A stretch of DNA of 26,152 bases from a virus. Shown here one piece after another: positions 6,293 through 14,410 of the stretch. The stretch lies in IMG/VR virus record IMGVR_UViG_3300039106_000325, positions 1-26,152 of that record. One strand, given 5' to 3'. Numbering within the stretch: position 1 is the stretch's first letter; each line of letters starts with the position of its first letter. The notes under the pieces were generated by a model. That model did no database searches, had not been told where the DNA came from, and saw only the letters and a list, made by a program, of their open reading frames with translations. The position numbers were made by a program, and so were the translations under genes.

Positions 6293-9200
6293 ATGAGTTA
6301 CGTAGGCTTACACGTACATACCCACTACTCACTATTTGACGGCGTAGCAACTCCACAAGAGTATGTTGACCGTGCTAGTGCTTTAGGTATGCAGGCAATC
6401 GCAATCACAGACCACGGTACGTTATCTGGTCATCGTGAGATGTATCGCATGGCTAAAGAAAAAGGTATTAAGCCTATACTTGGCGTAGAAGGATATTTTT
6501 GTGTTGATAGATTTGATAAGAGGCCGAAGGCAGAACGCACAGAGCCAACAGATTTAATCTATAATCACATTATCCTTCTCGCTAAGAACCAACTTGGATT
6601 AGAAAACCTAAATAAGATTAATGAGATCGCCTGGACTGAAGGATATTTTAATAAACCACGCTTTGATTTTGAAGTTCTTGAAAAGTATAGCGAAGGGCTT
6701 ATTGTTTTATCTGGATGCTTAAATGGTATTATTTTAAAAGCATTAGAGCATGGCGAGTATGCCCAGGCTAAAAAACATATTCAATGGTTTCAACGTGTCT
6801 TTGCAGATGATTTTTATATGGAACTAATGCCACATAATGGATCTGAAATTAATAAACAACTTGAAGAGCTTGCAGATGAATTTAAAGTTCAAACAGTTGT
6901 AACACCAGATTGTCACCATGTTGATGAATCACAAAAAGAGATTCAAGAGTTTAAGTTGCTTATGAACTCTCATGCCAAAGTGCAAAAAGATACTACATAC
7001 GAAAAATCAAAAAAGCAAGATGGAATGATGAAGCGTCTTGACTATTTGTATGGAGAAGATCGCCAAATGTCATTTAATAAATTTGATATCCACCTATTGT
7101 CTTATGATGAAATGAAGCAAGTCATGGAATCGCAGGGAATAGTAAGAGAAGACATGTATATCAACTCCATTGCTATTGCCGATAAGGTAGAAGACTATGA
7201 CATTAAAGATGGCCTGAACCTTTTGCCAGTACAGTATAAAAATCCAGATAAAGAACTTAAAGCACTTGCTCTTGAAGGTTTAAAGACTCGTGGTTTGGAT
7301 GGAAATCAAGAATACCTAGATCGTCTTAATGAAGAACTAGAGATTATTAAAAACAAAAATTTTGGTCCATACTTCCTTGTTGTACAAAACATGATTGCTT
7401 GGGCAAAAAAAGAGGGCATTCTTGTGGGTCCAGGTCGTGGATCATCTGCAGGTTCACTTTTATGCTACGCACTTAGAATTACAGACATTGATCCAATAAA
7501 ATATGGACTACTGTTTTTCCGATTTATCAACCCAGAGCGTAATGACTTTCCCGATATCGATACAGATATTCAAGATACTCGTCGTGAAGAAGTAAAAGAT
7601 TATTTAGTTAGACAGTACCGACATGTTGCTTCTATTGCTACCTTTTTAGAGTTTACTGGAAAAGGTATTGTCCGTGATGTTTCACGAGTGCTAAACATTC
7701 CTTTATCTGATGTAAACAAAGTATTAAAAACTGTAGATACTTGGGATGATTTTTGTAGTTCAAAATCAACAAGAGAATTTCGTGAGAAATATCCAGAGGT
7801 AGAAGTTTATGGAGAACAATTACGTGGACGTATTCGTGGTACTGGCATTCACGCTGCTGGTGTGGTTACTGCAAAAGAGCCAATATTTAGACATGCCCCA
7901 ATGGAAACAAGATCTTCTACTGGTAGTGATGAGCGTATTCCTGTTGTTGGTGTGGACATGGAAGAAGCTGAACGTATTGGCTTAATTAAGATTGATGCTT
8001 TGGGTCTTAAGACTCTTAGCGTACTTAAAGACACTATTGATATGGTTAAAGAAAATCACTATGTAGATATTGATTTATTATCTATTAATATGGATGATAA
8101 AGATGTTTATGAAATGCTTTCTAGTGGATACACCAAGGGTGTGTTTCAGTGTGAAGCAACACCATACACAAATCTTTTAATTAAGATGGGTGTAAAAAAT
8201 CTTAATGAACTTGCTGCGTCAAATGCTTTGGTTCGTCCAGGAGCAGCAAACACAATCGGTAAAGATTATATTGACCGCAAGCATGGTCGGCAAAATATCA
8301 ACTATCTTCACCAAATCTTAAAACCATTTACGGAGGATACTTATGGTTGCATTCTTTACCAGGAACAAGTTATGCAGGCATGCGTACAACTTGGCGGTAT
8401 GTCCATGTCGGAAGCAGATAAAGTTAGAAAGATCATTGGCAAGAAAAAAGATGCTAAAGAGTTTAATGAGTTCCAGGATCGTTTCATTAGTGGTGCTAGT
8501 AAGTATATCGCCCCTAATGATGCTCTGGATCTTTGGCATGATTTTGAAGCGCATGCTGGGTATTCGTTCAACAAATCCCACGCCGTTGCTTACAGTACTC
8601 TCTCGTATTGGACAGCGTGGCTCAAATACCACTACCCGCTAGAGTTTATGTTTGCACTATTAAAAAATGAAAAAGATAAAGATGGAAGAACGGAATATCT
8701 TATTGAGGCAAAAAGAATGGGTATCAGCATTAAACTACCTCACATTAACGATTCGGATAAAGATTTTAAAATTGAGGGTAAGGGTATTCGGTTTGGACTC
8801 AGTGCTATTAAGTTCATATCTGACACGATTGCAGAAAGATATATTGCAGCACGGCCTTTTAAGTCTTACAAAGAACTTGAAGAGTTTACATTCACAAAAG
8901 GAAACGGAGTAAACTCTCGTGCTCTACAAGCGTTAAGAGTTGTTGGTGCAGCAACCTTCTCTGATCATCCACGCAATGATGATGAGATTAAAGAGCATCT
9001 CTATGAATACCTAAACCTTCCAGAATTTAATATTACTATTCCTTCACACTACTATGCATTTATTAGTGATGCAGAAAGTTTTGAAGAAAAAGGATCTTTT
9101 ATTCTTATGGGTATGATAAAATCAATTAAAAGGGGAACTGGATGGTCGAGAGTTGAAATTTTGGACAAAACTGGGAGCGTCGGTATATTTGATGATGAAG

Positions 9201-9565
9201 GTACCGATATTGAGACTGGTCGTACTTATCTTATTCTTGCAAGTGACAATAGGATTGTATCTACAATACCTGTTGATGAGATAAAAGGATCAGATAAGGC
9301 ACTCATAAAGTTTTTAAGTTATAGACAACTTCCGTATACAGAAGAAGAAATGTTTGTTGTATCTTTTAAACCAAGAGTTACTAAGGCTGGTAAAAAAATG
9401 GCAACCTTAACCTTAGCAGACATAAGTAGAGACCTTCACACTGTTACAGTTTTCCCAACTGCTTTTCCAAAAGCATATATGAAAATTGAAGAAGGCAAAG
9501 CATACAAGTTTAGTTTTGGAAAAACAAAAGATGGAACAATAACACTGGAGGATATAAATGCTTGA
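6293..9565 (+). CDS. dnaE: DNA polymerase III alpha subunit (DnaE-type, with PHP domain)
   Basis: The 1090-residue C-family polymerase carries its own PHP domain (about 1-210). PHP metal-site residues are visible: H7/H9 (HVHTH), D40-H41 (TDHG), E66 (GVEGYF) and a later CHH. The palm has GPGRGSSAG (about 377-385) and the catalytic acids in PDIDTD (about 419-424). A finger/thumb region with FNKSHAVAYS follows, and near the C-terminus an OB-fold-like stretch (FILMGMIKSIKRG). The length is slightly below the roughly 1160 of bacterial DnaE. It copies the phage genome. No epsilon-type exonuclease gene is seen here, so the PHP domain may proofread (inference). Its TGA overlaps the next ATG by 8 bases. 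Confidence 0.95.
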   Translation: MSYVGLHVHTHYSLFDGVATPQEYVDRASALGMQAIAITDHGTLSGHREMYRMAKEKGIKPILGVEGYFCVDRFDKRPKAERTEPTDLIYNHIILLAKNQLGLENLNKINEIAWTEGYFNKPRFDFEVLEKYSEGLIVLSGCLNGIILKALEHGEYAQAKKHIQWFQRVFADDFYMELMPHNGSEINKQLEELADEFKVQTVVTPDCHHVDESQKEIQEFKLLMNSHAKVQKDTTYEKSKKQDGMMKRLDYLYGEDRQMSFNKFDIHLLSYDEMKQVMESQGIVREDMYINSIAIADKVEDYDIKDGLNLLPVQYKNPDKELKALALEGLKTRGLDGNQEYLDRLNEELEIIKNKNFGPYFLVVQNMIAWAKKEGILVGPGRGSSAGSLLCYALRITDIDPIKYGLLFFRFINPERNDFPDIDTDIQDTRREEVKDYLVRQYRHVASIATFLEFTGKGIVRDVSRVLNIPLSDVNKVLKTVDTWDDFCSSKSTREFREKYPEVEVYGEQLRGRIRGTGIHAAGVVTAKEPIFRHAPMETRSSTGSDERIPVVGVDMEEAERIGLIKIDALGLKTLSVLKDTIDMVKENHYVDIDLLSINMDDKDVYEMLSSGYTKGVFQCEATPYTNLLIKMGVKNLNELAASNALVRPGAANTIGKDYIDRKHGRQNINYLHQILKPFTEDTYGCILYQEQVMQACVQLGGMSMSEADKVRKIIGKKKDAKEFNEFQDRFISGASKYIAPNDALDLWHDFEAHAGYSFNKSHAVAYSTLSYWTAWLKYHYPLEFMFALLKNEKDKDGRTEYLIEAKRMGISIKLPHINDSDKDFKIEGKGIRFGLSAIKFISDTIAERYIAARPFKSYKELEEFTFTKGNGVNSRALQALRVVGAATFSDHPRNDDEIKEHLYEYLNLPEFNITIPSHYYAFISDAESFEEKGSFILMGMIKSIKRGTGWSRVEILDKTGSVGIFDDEGTDIETGRTYLILASDNRIVSTIPVDEIKGSDKALIKFLSYRQLPYTEEEMFVVSFKPRVTKAGKKMATLTLADISRDLHTVTVFPTAFPKAYMKIEEGKAYKFSFGKTKDGTITLEDINA

Positions 9566-9881
9566 CGATATGGCAGTAGAACTACACAAGAATGCAATTG
9601 AAAAAGGTTTTTGGCCTGAGCCAGATGCTGTAGATGATATTTTTGTTGCAAAGCAATGTATGATGATTGTTTCTGAAGTAACTGAGGTTATGGAAGCAAT
9701 TCGTAAAGATAAGGGTGAAGAAGAAATCACTAAAGAGTTTGCAGATATTATAATTCGTACACTAGATTTGTATGCTGGAGTGGTAGAAGCAGGATACACA
9801 AGGCTATCACTTGATCATGCGCTAAGCGAAAAGGTAGAGTTTAATAAAACTCGTCCAGAAAAACACGGGGTACGATTTTAA
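9558..9881 (+). CDS. MazG-like nucleoside triphosphate pyrophosphohydrolase
   Basis: The 107-residue protein has the all-alpha NTP-PPase signature E40-x-x-E43 ... E60-x-x-D63 (VSEVTEVMEA, then KEFADIII). Phage MazG-type enzymes hydrolyse NTPs or dNTPs to monophosphate and pyrophosphate and are thought to adjust nucleotide pools or alarmone signalling. It is a single-domain form, shorter than bacterial MazG. It is translationally coupled on both sides: 8 bases of overlap with the polymerase and a TAATG junction with the recombinase. A GGAGG precedes its ATG within the polymerase gene. Confidence 0.88.
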   Translation: MLDDMAVELHKNAIEKGFWPEPDAVDDIFVAKQCMMIVSEVTEVMEAIRKDKGEEEITKEFADIIIRTLDLYAGVVEAGYTRLSLDHALSEKVEFNKTRPEKHGVRF

Positions 9882-10897
9882 TGTCAGTAACAATGGAAGA
9901 AGTATTAGCACAACTTAACCCTAAGTTGCGTAAGACTATTATGGTTGGAGACTCAGTTCCTCCAACAGAGTATGCAGAAACACCAAGTTTTGGTTTAAAC
10001 CGTGCTTTGGCAGGTGGACTTCCATATGGTAGACAGGTGTTGGTTTGGGGTTCAAAGTCTTCTGCAAAGTCCTCTCTATGCCTTCAGATGATAGGTCTAG
10101 CACAGAAGGAAGGAAAGATCTGTGCATGGATTGATGCTGAAATGTCATACGATAAGGTTTGGGCAGAACGCCTTGGCGTAGACTCATCTAAACTCATTTA
10201 CTCACAGGCTCGTACTATTAATGAGATGGTCGATGTTGGAACTAATCTAATTAATGCTGGTGTTGATATTGTTGTTGTTGACTCAATTACATCTTTACTT
10301 CCCGCAATTTATTTTGAAAAAGATTCTGATGAACTTAAGCAATTAGAAAATACAAAGCAAATTGGTGCTGAGTCTCGTGACTTTAGCAATGCTTGGAAGA
10401 TGATTAACTATTCTAACAATAAGGTTAAGCCAACGCTATTTGTTCTTATTTCACAATCAAGAAACAATATTAGCGCAATGTATACAAGCCAGCAACCAAC
10501 AGGTGGGCAGGCTACCAAGTTTTATTCGTCAACAGTTATTAAATTGTTTTCATCAGAATCAGATAATCAAGCAATCAAAGGCAAGATTAAGATTGGTGAT
10601 AAGTTGATTGAAGAAAAGGTTGGAAGAAAGATTCGTTGGGAACTGCAGTTCTCTAAGACTTCTCCAGGGTTTCAATCAGGCGAATATGATTTTTATTTTA
10701 GAGGGGATGAAGTGGGGATAGATTCTATTGGAGATTTAGTTGACACCGCAGAGTCTGCAGGACTAGTAAATAGAACAGGCGCATGGTATCAGCTTGAAGA
10801 TGGGACAAAAGTACAAGGACGTGATGGATTTATTGCTCGTGTAAAAGAAGATCTTAATCTCCAGGAATCCTTAAAGAAGAAATTATCTGATGGCTGA
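9881..10897 (+). CDS. recA: RecA-like recombinase
   Basis: The 338-residue protein aligns by eye with RecA/UvsX. It has an SFGLNRALAGGLPYGR entry, Walker A at 57-65 (GSKSSAKSS), IDAEMSYDKVWAERLGVD (about 84-101), Walker B at about 129-134 (DIVVVDS) and a late-strand Gln in LFVLISQS. It would coat ssDNA and promote strand exchange for recombination-dependent replication or repair. The Walker A glycine before the invariant Lys is Ala (SAKS instead of SGKT), which is unusual but keeps Lys63 and Ser64. The ATG overlaps the preceding TAA, and the 3' end overlaps the following zinc-ribbon gene by 8 bases. Confidence 0.88.
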   Translation: MSVTMEEVLAQLNPKLRKTIMVGDSVPPTEYAETPSFGLNRALAGGLPYGRQVLVWGSKSSAKSSLCLQMIGLAQKEGKICAWIDAEMSYDKVWAERLGVDSSKLIYSQARTINEMVDVGTNLINAGVDIVVVDSITSLLPAIYFEKDSDELKQLENTKQIGAESRDFSNAWKMINYSNNKVKPTLFVLISQSRNNISAMYTSQQPTGGQATKFYSSTVIKLFSSESDNQAIKGKIKIGDKLIEEKVGRKIRWELQFSKTSPGFQSGEYDFYFRGDEVGIDSIGDLVDTAESAGLVNRTGAWYQLEDGTKVQGRDGFIARVKEDLNLQESLKKKLSDG

Positions 10898-11069
10898 TTT
10901 TAAAATATTTCCTGGCAAATTTCCATGTAAAAAGTGTCACGAAGAGGTTTTGTCTTTAAGGTTTTGGCTAGAAAGTGGGGATGCAACCTGGATGTGTACA
11001 AATAAGCACATATCAAAGGTTAACTTAATGCCTCAAAAGAAAAAGAAGGCAGACTTTAAAAGTGAGTGA
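10890..11069 (+). CDS. Small zinc-finger protein
   Basis: This 59-residue ORF starts at an ATG inside the 3' end of the recombinase gene (8-base overlap) and ends with an 8-base overlap (GTGAGTGA) into the next gene, so it is flanked by coupled starts. C13/C16 (CKKC), C36 and H40 form a likely zinc site. The tail is Lys-rich (PQKKKKADFK), which suits nucleic-acid binding. No specific family was recognised, and function is inferred only from the metal site and charge. Confidence 0.65.
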   Translation: MADFKIFPGKFPCKKCHEEVLSLRFWLESGDATWMCTNKHISKVNLMPQKKKKADFKSE

Positions 11070-11346
11070 AAGATCAGAATCTAAAAGGCTTGGAGCCAAG
11101 CAGCATAAGAACTCTGGTAGAAATAATACCAAAGGAGATGCCTCCTGGAATAACTTTGTTTTAGATTTTAAAGAATGCTCAAAATCTTTTACTTTAAATC
11201 AAGATGTGTGGGCAAAAGTAGTTACGGATGCGCTAAAAAAAAGTATGGATCCAGCACTTGTTATTGTTTTGGGCGAGGGTACACAGAAAGTACGACTTGC
11301 TATAATTGAATTAGATATGTTAGAACAACTAGTAGAGGGGGAATAA
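11062..11346 (+). CDS. Small PD-(D/E)XK nuclease-like protein, possible Holliday junction resolvase
   Basis: The 94-residue product has the layout of small phage PD-(D/E)XK endonucleases related to Hjc-type resolvases. There is an early acidic residue (E3 or E6 in SERSESKRLGAK), a Gly/Lys/Arg loop, D26 in TKGDASW, and D35-x-K37 in VLDFKEC. A helix with TLNQDVWAKVVTDALKK and a strand (PALVIVLGEG) follow, again as in the family. It would cleave branched DNA. The start is GTG at 11062, overlapping the previous gene. It sits between RecA and a Cas4-like exonuclease, which supports a recombination role. The second catalytic acid being Asp rather than Glu is a minor oddity. Confidence 0.6.
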   Translation: MSERSESKRLGAKQHKNSGRNNTKGDASWNNFVLDFKECSKSFTLNQDVWAKVVTDALKKSMDPALVIVLGEGTQKVRLAIIELDMLEQLVEGE

Positions 11347-11347
11347 A

Positions 11348-11662
11348 ATGACGGAAACAGGTCCACAGCATACAACATTAGATATGGTTAATGGTTTGGC
11401 AGAGATTGCCGACTTTATGGAAGATGAAGAGTTAACTACAGCACTCACAATGATTGCTAAGTTAATTATTAAACCAGATATTCCCATGCCAGTTGCAGCA
11501 ATAGAAATTGTTAGACTTCAGGCAATTGCAGGAAAGTTAGCACTAAAAGCTACTTGGATGGCAAATGTTGATAAAAATAATCGGGCAAAGAAAAACATAT
11601 ATTACACAGCAGCAGAAGCAGTTAACAACTTGGTATCAGCACTTAAATACATCATGCGCTAA
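11348..11662 (+). CDS. Conserved helical protein, unknown function
   Basis: The 104-residue protein is predicted all-helical, with many Ala, Met and Ile residues (GLAEIADFMEDEELTTALTM) and a basic segment near the end (DKNNRAKKNIYYT). There is no Cys motif, membrane segment or catalytic signature. The ATG follows a GAGGGG stretch and starts one base after the previous stop codon. It lies between two nuclease genes and is followed by a promoter-like element. I do not recognise a family. Confidence 0.65.
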   Translation: MTETGPQHTTLDMVNGLAEIADFMEDEELTTALTMIAKLIIKPDIPMPVAAIEIVRLQAIAGKLALKATWMANVDKNNRAKKNIYYTAAEAVNNLVSALKYIMR

Positions 11663-11664
11663 CC

Positions 11665-11673
11665 TGGTATACT
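11665..11673 (+). promoter_or_regulatory. Extended -10 promoter before the Cas4-like gene
   Basis: TGGTATACT is an extended -10 (TGN followed by TATACT), the same 9 bases as in the stronger promoter at 21024-21032. The expected +1 is about 11680, leaving a 15-base leader with AAAGGA before the ATG at 11695. No good -35 box is evident. Confidence 0.5.
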
Positions 11674-11694
11674 TATATAAAACAAAGGAATATA

Positions 11695-12510
11695 ATGACT
11701 AAGAATTTATTGCATGAAGTAATGATAAAAAGTGTCTCTAGGAAAAATAACATCCTAGACTCAGATGCCCTAATCGAGAAAATCCGATCTGGCTATGTTG
11801 TCAATCGTGGTCCAAAATTTACAACAAAGAAAACATTTGCTCCATCTACCATTGCATACTCTCATGGAGAATGCCCAAGATATTGGTATTTAGCATTTGA
11901 TGGACAAACATTTGAGGATAATGCAGATGCCTACGGTGCTGCTAATATGACTGCGGGAACTCTTTCCCATGCTAGAATTCAGGATGCAATGATAGGTGCT
12001 GGCATTGTAAAGGTTTATAAAGACGATGAGGGTAATCCAACTACAGAATTTAAGATTCGTTATGATGATCCTCCCATTTTTGGTTACGGAGACGTAATGC
12101 TTGATTGGGAAGGTGAAGAGATTGTTGGAGAAATTAAGACAATGCTTAACGAGGGGTTTGAATATCGCAAGAATTCAATGAAGCCAAAAACAGGCCACCT
12201 TATTCAATTACTTATTTACATGAAGATTTTAGGAAAGAAGAAGGGCGTTCTTATTTATGAAAATAAAAACAATCACGAACTTCTTATCCTTCCAGTAGAA
12301 GTTGATGATAACTATCGTCAGTGGATTGATAACGCCTTCCAGTGGATGCGTGAAGTACGCCAAGCTTGGGTTGACAGAACTCTCCCAACAAAAAACTATC
12401 GCTCTAATTCTAAGATTTGTAAGACTTGTCCAATTCAGAAAGCGTGTTCAGATGCTGGAGATGGAACAATTAAGATTAAATCAATGGAGAAGTTAGTTGA
12501 AACTTTGTAA
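11695..12510 (+). CDS. Cas4/RecB-like PD-(D/E)XK exonuclease with Fe-S cluster cysteines
   Basis: The 271-residue protein has the full Cas4-type layout. C60 (GECPRYWYL) near the N-terminus pairs with C242, C245 and C251 (CKTCPIQKAC) near the C-terminus to hold a [4Fe-4S] cluster. The nuclease core has H92 (SHARI), D133 (YGDVML), E146-x-K148 (GEIKT) and a Q171/Y175 motif (HLIQLLIYM). Relatives are Cas4, AddB and phage exonucleases that resect DNA ends. No cas1, cas2 or repeat array is present, so this is a stand-alone phage recombination or host-DNA-degradation nuclease rather than a CRISPR component. The ATG is behind AAAGGA. Confidence 0.85.
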   Translation: MTKNLLHEVMIKSVSRKNNILDSDALIEKIRSGYVVNRGPKFTTKKTFAPSTIAYSHGECPRYWYLAFDGQTFEDNADAYGAANMTAGTLSHARIQDAMIGAGIVKVYKDDEGNPTTEFKIRYDDPPIFGYGDVMLDWEGEEIVGEIKTMLNEGFEYRKNSMKPKTGHLIQLLIYMKILGKKKGVLIYENKNNHELLILPVEVDDNYRQWIDNAFQWMREVRQAWVDRTLPTKNYRSNSKICKTCPIQKACSDAGDGTIKIKSMEKLVETL

Positions 12511-12787
12511 TAAGTGTGATACATACTTCACGCCAAAAGTGTCTTATCAGATTTACTGTAGTGAAATGTGTAGAGATGATGCCACAAGAGAAAAAATTGC
12601 AGAACGGTATCAAATTACTCGTAGACAAAAAAGAGTTGGCAAAATAAGAAAATGCTTAGGTGGTTGTGATGTTGATCTTTCAATCTACAACGACTCTGGA
12701 TTTTGTTCTAATTGTAATATTAGTAAAAAGGCAGTTGACAAAATGTTAAAAGAATTAAAGGGGTTTATAGACTATGAGCAAGAATAA
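12497..12787 (+). CDS. Zinc-finger protein with two Cys4 sites
   Basis: The 96-residue product has two probable zinc sites: C4, C7 (CNKC), C21, C25, and C53, C57, C70, C73 (CSNC). A basic linker lies between them (TRRQKRVGKIRKC). The only suitable start is TTG at 12497, behind GGAGAAG, overlapping the exonuclease gene by 14 bases. It overlaps the resolvase gene by another 14 bases at its end. Such proteins in phages usually bind nucleic acid or RNA polymerase; the target here is unknown. Confidence 0.7.
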   Translation: MKLCNKCDTYFTPKVSYQIYCSEMCRDDATREKIAERYQITRRQKRVGKIRKCLGGCDVDLSIYNDSGFCSNCNISKKAVDKMLKELKGFIDYEQE

Positions 12788-13370
12788 ATGGGGGTATTCT
12801 GTTCAGCCAAACACTATTTGTGCAATTGATGCCAGTACTAATAGTCTTGCCTTTGCTATATTTAATACTAAGCAGGAGTCATTAATTGCTGTTGGAAAAA
12901 TATATTTTGAAGGTAATAATACATATGAAAAAGTTATGGATGCTGGTAAAAAAGTAAAAGCATTTCTTGATTTTTATAATGGATTCGAATCAATAATTAT
13001 TGAACATACAGTATTTATGAATAGTCCTAAAACCGCTGCAGATCTTGCTTTAGTTCAGGGAGCAATTCTGGGAGCAGCAGGCCAATCTGGAACTAAGGTA
13101 ATTGGAAAAGTGTCACCAATAACTTGGCAAAATTATATAGGTAATAAAAAAATTTCCAAAGATGAGCAACTATTTATTCGTTCTCAAAATCCTGGAAAAT
13201 CAGTTTCTTGGTATAAGGCTTATGAAAGAATGTTGCGTAAAGAAAGAACTATTAAATTTATTAATACAATTTATGATAAAACTATTACAGATAATGATGT
13301 TGCAGATGCTTGTGGTATTGGGCACTGGGCATTAAAAAATTGGGATAAAGCGATAGGGGTTGATAAATAG
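12774..13370 (+). CDS. ruvC: RuvC-like Holliday junction resolvase
   Basis: The 198-residue protein has the RNase H-fold acidic tetrad of RuvC/phage resolvases: D19 in CAIDAST, E77 in SIIIEHTVF, and a final cluster D173/D175/D178 in TDNDVADACGI followed by a helix with His184. It would cut four-way junctions left by recombination or replication before packaging. The length is close to bacterial RuvC (about 170). The ATG lies inside the end of the zinc-finger gene. With the small PD-(D/E)XK protein at 11062 this would be a second junction nuclease in the same array. Confidence 0.85.
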   Translation: MSKNKWGYSVQPNTICAIDASTNSLAFAIFNTKQESLIAVGKIYFEGNNTYEKVMDAGKKVKAFLDFYNGFESIIIEHTVFMNSPKTAADLALVQGAILGAAGQSGTKVIGKVSPITWQNYIGNKKISKDEQLFIRSQNPGKSVSWYKAYERMLRKERTIKFINTIYDKTITDNDVADACGIGHWALKNWDKAIGVDK

Positions 13371-13374
13371 TATT

Positions 13375-13530
13375 ATGTCTGCTAAACTATATACAAGTGA
13401 GTCTTGGCTTCGTAAGAGATACCTTATGGATAAAAAAACTCCACAAGATATTGCAAAAGAGTGTGGAACAAGCGTAGAAACCATCTACGTATATCTAGCA
13501 AAATTTAATTTAAGGAAAAGTAAAAGATGA
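13375..13530 (+). CDS. Small HTH DNA-binding protein
   Basis: This 51-residue ORF starts with ATG 4 bases after the resolvase stop. Nearly the whole protein is a homeodomain-like helix-turn-helix: ESWLRKRYLMDK, then TPQDIAKECGTSVETIYVYL, with a basic end (NLRKSKR). This matches the short HTH proteins common in phages. It probably acts as a transcriptional regulator or DNA-bridging factor. Its TGA overlaps the ATG of the next small gene (ATGA). Confidence 0.7.
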   Translation: MSAKLYTSESWLRKRYLMDKKTPQDIAKECGTSVETIYVYLAKFNLRKSKR

Positions 13531-13655
13531 AAAAATTTGAAAAGATTTTAATAGCCACAGCAGTTATAGGCATGGTTGGTTTTTCATTTGCTATTTCTAT
13601 GCTAAAGGGTTTGCCAGAGGTATTTGATTGGGAAGATGAAGAAGATGAGCAATAA
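13527..13655 (+). CDS. Small single-pass membrane protein
   Basis: This 42-residue ORF is coupled to the previous gene by an ATGA overlap. It has a basic start (MKKFEK), one hydrophobic segment (about residues 7-26, ILIATAVIGMVGFSFAISML) and a strongly acidic tail (FDWEDEEDEQ), so it is probably an inner-membrane protein with a cytoplasmic N-terminus or a short tail-anchored peptide. The role is unknown. Its 3' end overlaps the DUF3310 gene. Confidence 0.55.
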   Translation: MKKFEKILIATAVIGMVGFSFAISMLKGLPEVFDWEDEEDEQ

Positions 13656-13887
13656 TCTAAACATTACGGTTGACCAAGTAAATCATCCACAGCATTACAC
13701 AACAGACCCTTCTGGAGTTGAGTGTATTCAGATTACTCGCCACCGCAATTTTAACATTGGTAATGCTTTTAAGTACCTTTGGAGAGCGGGACTTAAAGAT
13801 GAATCAAAGACCATTCAGGATCTTGAGAAAGCTATTTTTTATATTAAAGATGAAATCAATAGGCTAGAGGGAAAGTATGTCAACTGA
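13645..13887 (+). CDS. DUF3310 family phage protein (SaV-like)
   Basis: The 80-residue product matches DUF3310: VNHPQHYT near the start, then GVECIQI, FNIGNAFKYLWRAG and a final helix QDLEKAIFYI. The family is widespread in tailed phages, often near nucleotide-metabolism or packaging genes. Its biochemical role is not settled; a nucleotide-binding role has been suggested from its conserved His and Trp-Arg residues (inference). I chose ATG 13645; an in-frame ATG at 13636 would add three residues. It overlaps the previous gene by 11 bases and the next gene by 11 bases. Confidence 0.85.
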   Translation: MSNNLNITVDQVNHPQHYTTDPSGVECIQITRHRNFNIGNAFKYLWRAGLKDESKTIQDLEKAIFYIKDEINRLEGKYVN

Positions 13888-14410
13888 AGAAGAGTTAGTT
13901 AAGCATCTTGACGTTATGAATGACGTTGTTGGAGAATATCTAAAAGGTAGTGATCCAACACAAATCTCAAAAGAATTAGCAATTCCAAGAGTTCGTGTAG
14001 TTGCATACATTGATGAATGGAAAGAAAAAACTTCTAACAATACCGCTATCCGTGCCCGTGCTAAGGATGCACTTGCTGGTGCTGATGCACACTACAGCAA
14101 ACTTATTTTAAAATCTTACGAGGTTATTGATGAAGCCTCTATGACCAATAACCTTAGTGCTAAGACTTCGGCAATTAAGCTTGTTATGGATATTGAATCT
14201 AAAAGAATTGATATGCTTCAAAAGGCTGGCCTTCTTGAAAATAAAGAGTTAGCCGAAGAGATGGTTGAGATTGAAAAACGACAAGAGGTTCTTGTTGGGA
14301 TTCTTCGTGATATTGCATCTGAGCATCCAGAAGTCAGAGATATTATTATGAAACGGCTTTCTGCTATTGCAAAAGAAGGCGAGGTAATTACAGTTGTCCA
14401 CGATGTTTAA
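13877..14410 (+). CDS. Probable terminase small subunit
   Basis: The 177-residue, mainly helical protein has an N-terminal HTH-like segment (about 26-50, DPTQISKELAIPRVRVVAYI) followed by long amphipathic helices (KLVMDIESKRIDMLQKAG), the usual layout of TerS proteins. It lies directly before and overlaps the large terminase gene. Such proteins recognise the packaging site and form a ring that feeds DNA to TerL. No single diagnostic motif exists for the family, so position carries much of the weight. It overlaps the DUF3310 gene by 11 bases at its start. Confidence 0.65.
   Translation: MSTEEELVKHLDVMNDVVGEYLKGSDPTQISKELAIPRVRVVAYIDEWKEKTSNNTAIRARAKDALAGADAHYSKLILKSYEVIDEASMTNNLSAKTSAIKLVMDIESKRIDMLQKAGLLENKELAEEMVEIEKRQEVLVGILRDIASEHPEVRDIIMKRLSAIAKEGEVITVVHDV

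Noticed and set aside
8318-8632. Minus-strand frames across the polymerase gene
   Set aside because: They are shadows of the polymerase coding frame without start signals or recognisable protein features.
11298-11306. TGCTATAAT extended -10 match
   Set aside because: It lies within the small nuclease gene with no -35 and 41 bases before the next ATG, which already has a coupled start; chance is likely in AT-rich DNA.
11695-12510. Cas4-like gene as sign of a CRISPR system
   Set aside because: No cas1, cas2 or direct-repeat array is in the window; stand-alone Cas4-like exonucleases are common in phages.
13377-13655. Toxin-antitoxin pair made of the HTH and small membrane genes
   Set aside because: The HTH protein resembles ordinary small phage DNA-binding proteins and the membrane peptide has an acidic tail with no toxin signature; adjacency alone is not enough.
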